Source: Rusavskia elegans (taxonomy: Eukaryota; Ascomycota; Lecanoromycetes; Teloschistales; Teloschistaceae). From it: a stretch of DNA of 64,000 nt. The position numbers and the translations under genes were made by a program. This document shows, piece after piece, positions 60,658 to 64,000 of the stretch. Every line of letters begins with the position of its first letter. Within the stretch, counting starts at the first letter, position 1. The stretch lies in NCBI GenBank assembly GCA_011316305.1, contig SAUG01000002.1:644014-708013 (forward strand), given 5' to 3'. The notes beneath the pieces were generated by a model. That model was not told where the DNA came from. It made no database searches and saw only the letters and a list, made by a program, of their open reading frames with translations.

Positions 60658-62630
60658 ATGTCGGAGCGCACACATATAGTAACGCGAGTTGTTTCGGTCA
60701 TCGCAGCCACGGTCATCTCACTTTCATGTGGAACCAACGTCAGTCCATGCCACCGTTTCAAAACACTTATCACCGGTGTCTTGGAGCTGATCAGCTTGCT
60801 AGTATGCTTATTCGGCGTGGGGCCCCCAATTCGCAGAGCGGATGAGGTTTTCGTCCACTCAGAGCAACTTGATCGTCAGTCGCGCCCCGAATGAATGATA
60901 CATCAAGCTGAAGGTATGACAGGGCACATTCGGCAACCTGGGAATGTACGGTGGTGGTATCCCTGTCGGTATCCTCGTCGACTCTAAAGGACCCAAGCCC
61001 GGAGTGGTTCTGGGAGGCAGTCTTATGGGATCTGGATATTTTGCAATGTATAGGGGTGTGTCAGGCTACACATATATACTCCCCAATCTAAAGCTTCAGC
61101 AGCCTTTGAAAGCGGACCTGGATCAATCGCTCTGCCTTGGCTATGCTTTTTTGCCTTTCTGACAGGCATCGGAGGCGCATCGGCCTTCTCAGGCTCGATC
61201 AAGACATGTATGTAAGCTTTCTCTTCCATCGGCTGCCACATAGGCTTATCAGCCCCAGCGGCCTTGAATTGGCCTACCCACAGAGGCACCGCAACCGCAT
61301 TCCCGCTGTCAGCTTTCGGACTCGGTGCATTCTTCTTTGCCTTTATCTCCAATGTTGCTTTCCCCGACAACACCCCCTCGTTCCTCCTCCTGCTGTCTCT
61401 TGGCTGTCTCTCCTTCTGTTACTTGTCTGTCGCCTTTCTCCGAGTCGTTCCCCAAACTCGGCCCTATACGCCAGTGGCGACAAACGAAGAGCGACGGAGC
61501 TCGAACCTCCTGCGTCGGACAAAATCCAGGGACGACAAAACTCACCATCACAATGAAGAGCCAGGTACGCTGTCTACTAATCCCCACGCATCTCCGCCGC
61601 TGCGCCATCATCCAGACGGTAGCAGCAAACCTGTGGAACCGCCTGACAAACTACCAGACGAGACATCGTCTCTCATGTCAAGATCCTCCAATTCAACTCC
61701 GGGCGATATACCATATGCAGATGACCGCACTGAACCAAGTGCACATCATAACTCACATCATCTGGATATACGAGGATTCGCTCTACTCAAACAAACGGAA
61801 TTCTATCAGCTATGGCTCTTACTTGGCATACTTACTGGCGTTGGCCTCATGACCATCAAGTAAGTCCTATGAATTGACGTTTCGCACACGAACAATGCTG
61901 ATAATTGCTAGTAATATTGGCAACGATGCAAGTTCCTAATGCTTTACGAGACTACAACCAGCTAACCGGATGTAGGCCAGAGCGCTTTGGAATTATTATG
62001 ACGACAGTGCCTCTCCAGTCTTCATCCAAGAACGCCAATTGAGGCATGTGATGCTCCTCTCCGTCTTCAGCTGCGTTGGTCGTCTCTCCAGCGGCATCGG
62101 CTCTGACTTGATTGTGACGAAGCTCCATGGGAGTCGCTTCTGGTGTCTTTTCCTGTCATCTAGTATCTTTTGTGTCGGACAGATTTGTGGAGCCACCATC
62201 GGAAATCCACATCTCTTGGGATTTGTGTCGGGTATCACAGGACGTGAGTGGCCCCAAATTACGGCTTAGACATGTGGCTCACCCGGACTCAGTGGCTTAC
62301 GGATTCCTCTTTGGCGTATATCCATCGCTCGTTGCCCAATCCTTTGGTGTCAACGGCCTGTCCCAGAACTGGGGCTCAATGACCCTGGCCCCCATCATCT
62401 TTGGTAACATATTCAATCTGCTATATGGCCATATTTACGATCATCACTCTTACATCCATGACGGACAACGGACATGTCCCGAAGGTCTTGAATGCTACAG
62501 AAGAGCCTACTGGCTCACGTTGGGAGGCAGCTGTTTGGCCGTGGGGCTCAGCCTCTGGAGCATCAGATATACCCACGTAAAGCAAGCGCGAACGAGGCAC
62601 GCCGAGAGACACGATGGCAGAGATGCATGA
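60658..62630 (+). CDS. MCH1: Major facilitator transporter, MCH1-like
   Basis: Eight exons: 60658-60738, 60803-60874, 60923-61055, 61100-61207, 61259-61859, 61912-61931, 61983-62243 and 62293-62630 (introns 44-64 nt), 537 residues. Begins MSERTHIVTRVVSVIAATVI. Family blocks recovered across the introns: YAYSAWGPQFAERMRFSSTQ, NLIGTFGNLGMYGGGIPVGI, LVDSKGPKPGVVLGG, LCFFAFLTGIGGASAFSGS, ALNWPTHRGTATAFPLSAFG, NNIGND, GRLSSGIGSDLIVTKLHG, ITGLAYGFLFGVYPSLVAQ and FGVNGLSQNWGSMTLAPI. A long Ser/Arg/Pro cytosolic loop (about residues 230-330) interrupts the two halves. MCH1 proteins are monocarboxylate-transporter-like MFS proteins of unproved substrate. Acceptors at 61099 and 61982 are inferred from frame; another acceptor at 61093 would give a 38-nt intron. 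Confidence 0.85.
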
Positions 62631-63200
62631 CATCGAGTAAGGATCCAAGAAGCCTTGGAGTAGAGATACTATACTTATTTAGTTAATTTGTTTTGGTTTT
62701 GGTGCCCGGTAAACCAGTGGTTCGGTGAGCAAATCAAGCGTTGGTACACCAGCATTGAATACACGGTAGCAGAACTTGTACCCCAGTTCAGTTGACGCAA
62801 ATAACGGTTCTTTCCATAGAATTTCAATTCAAATAGAGATACTATACAGCCAATAGAATAATATACGCAGCGCAAGCGCGCAACCCAGGAAACTGCCACC
62901 AGACCGTCGGGTGCCGTTTTTTCACTCGATAGACCATTTATCGAACCTACCAGCCTTCATTGAAGAATACGTCCGGTCAGATAAGACTGATCCGGGTACT
63001 TTCTTTTACACTGCGGACTTCACATCGAAAGACGCTTTTGCAAGCAAGCCATCGAAACGTCGAGTACATGATGAAGTCGTTATATTGGTAGGTGGTCGTC
63101 TGAACTACCCAGTATTCCTGGGCTGTGACACGACGATCCCAGGGCTCGTCGAAGGGCATCCAAGTTCTGCAAGCCTGCATCAGGCCATTGAGCATGAGAT
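62631..63200. other. Convergent region between MCH1 and RRG7
   Basis: 570 bp. A plus-strand frame of 147 codons from 62911 overlaps RRG7 antisense and is not called. No other feature. Confidence 0.45.
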
Positions 63201-63917
63201 TCATCCTTCTTCCCTCAACGATTCCCCATGCGGGTCCCAAGCTTCCCCCTTCCAGGTCAATCCTACTTCCTTCTCGACCTCCTTTCGCTCCGCCCCTGGT
63301 AGATACCGCACCCCTACTCCAACTCCCTCCGCACCCAACTGGCTGACCCTTTGATTCCACAACATCTGTCTCACTTTTCCCCTTCCCTGGCCTAGATCCT
63401 CAACCATAATCCAAATGGCCGGCGCCGCGCTCCTCCTAACCGCCTCCCGCACCCCTTTCGTGGCCTCCCTTTTGGCACACAGGACTCCAACAATATTCTC
63501 ACCTCTCCATCCTACCGGCGCCCCAGTAAACATGCCTTCGAGCTCTCGAATTGTCTCGGGACTAGTCTTAGCTTTGAGTGCTTTGCATTGTACGAGGACT
63601 CGGAGGGGAAAAGGGAGGGAGGGGATCGCCCAATGGCCGAGAAGATCGATGCCGTGATCAGAGCGACCACCGGTACGGGTCAGGCTGAAGGAGAGACGGC
63701 GGAGGGTCGAAAGGCAGAGATATTCATAGTAGGTGCCGATGTAGACCGTACTAGTGGGAGAGAGGTTCGTGGATTGGGCGTGGGTAAGGAAGGTTTGCAG
63801 CGAATTGTGGGATGGTGATGCAGAGCATGATCTTGCTGTTGAGTAACATCTTGTCTCATAGTTCAGCGCTGCGACTTGGCAAACCCTTGTGAGCAGCCGA
63901 TTTTGCTGGCGGATCAT
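63201..63917 (-). CDS. RRG7: RRG7-like mitochondrial protein (DUF2034, nuclease-like fold)
   Basis: Single exon, 238 residues, ATG at 63917 (MIRQQNRLLTRVCQVAALNY), a basic presequence-like start. Family blocks: STVYIGTYYEYLCLSTLRRL, FSLTRTGGRSDHGIDLLGHW, FPLRVLVQCKALKAKTSPE, REL. In yeast the gene is required for respiratory growth and the product is mitochondrial. The conserved residues spell a PD-(D/E)XK-like site: Glu65 (TYYEYL), Asp91 (HGIDLL) and Gln110-x-Lys112 (VQCK), as in Mrr-type restriction endonucleases, so a DNA/RNA-cleaving role is plausible though not shown. The gene ends at 63201; its promoter lies in the last 83 bp of the window and beyond. Confidence 0.87.
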   Translation of the reverse strand: MIRQQNRLLTRVCQVAALNYETRCYSTARSCSASPSHNSLQTFLTHAQSTNLSPTSTVYIGTYYEYLCLSTLRRLSFSLTRTGGRSDHGIDLLGHWAIPSLPFPLRVLVQCKALKAKTSPETIRELEGMFTGAPVGWRGENIVGVLCAKREATKGVREAVRRSAAPAIWIMVEDLGQGRGKVRQMLWNQRVSQLGAEGVGVGVRYLPGAERKEVEKEVGLTWKGEAWDPHGESLREEG

Positions 63918-64000
63918 AGGAAGCTCGCATTGCAAAATTGAGTTGTGGAAGCCCAAAAGCGGCGGAACCGCAAGACCAGACCCCCGGCCAACACCCCCCC

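Noticed and set aside
61056..61093. 38-nt intron in MCH1
   Set aside because: A downstream acceptor (61099) keeps the frame with a 44-nt intron, more in line with the other introns.
62911..63354. 147-codon plus-strand frame
   Set aside because: Its second half is antisense to RRG7, whose frame has family motifs.

Overview
The window looks like nuclear DNA of a filamentous ascomycete. Most genes carry short introns (44-170 nt, mostly 47-64) with GT...AG ends. The gene set (areB-type GATA factor, fused BTA1 betaine-lipid synthase, UvsD/ATRIP, CTK2, RRG7, MAK32, fungal PTEN) fits Pezizomycotina; the class Dothideomycetes is my guess and the order cannot be read from here. No virus, transposon, CRISPR array, rRNA or tRNA was recognised. 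I found 28 protein-coding genes; most are housekeeping, and exons were joined by hand from splice sites, reading frame and family resemblance.

Layout, left to right. 1-9131: adenylyl-cyclase-associated protein (cut by the left edge), MAK32 sugar-kinase-like protein, a previously easy-to-miss 87-residue membrane protein, mitoribosomal mL44, and a short CLASP/Stu1. 9581-16269: basic-secretory-protein-type peptidase, PTEN phosphatase, mitoribosomal uS4m (NAM9), La protein. 16960-25395: secreted amidase, betaine-lipid synthase BTA1, mitochondrial PPR protein. 25879-33352: LSM4, a single-pass membrane protein with LPxY/PPxY motifs, a cPLA2-like phospholipase, EXO70. 35033-42535: ATRIP/UvsD, CDP-diacylglycerol synthase, an orphan protein with an internal duplication, cyclin CTK2. 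42958-51492: palmitoyl-protein thioesterase, CIC1-like L1-domain protein, L-2-hydroxyglutarate dehydrogenase, adrenodoxin reductase ARH1, a tetraspan membrane protein. 51725-63917: PMS1 mismatch-repair endonuclease, GATA factor AreB, Serinc TMS1, MCH1 transporter, RRG7.

Functional threads: mitochondria (mL44, uS4m, PPR, ARH1, L2HGDH, RRG7), membrane lipids (CDS1, BTA1, cPLA2, PTEN, TMS1), genome maintenance (UvsD, PMS1), RNA biology (La, LSM4, CIC1, CTK2) and the cytoskeleton/secretion (CAP, CLASP, EXO70). There is no sign of a biosynthetic cluster or horizontally acquired island. I did not find a clearly novel multi-gene system. The most interesting items are the orphan protein with a duplicated motif and a KEN box, the CLASP that begins at its second TOG domain, the acidic tail on PMS1, the PY-motif membrane protein, and several very small exons (start-codon-only exons and a 20-nt exon).
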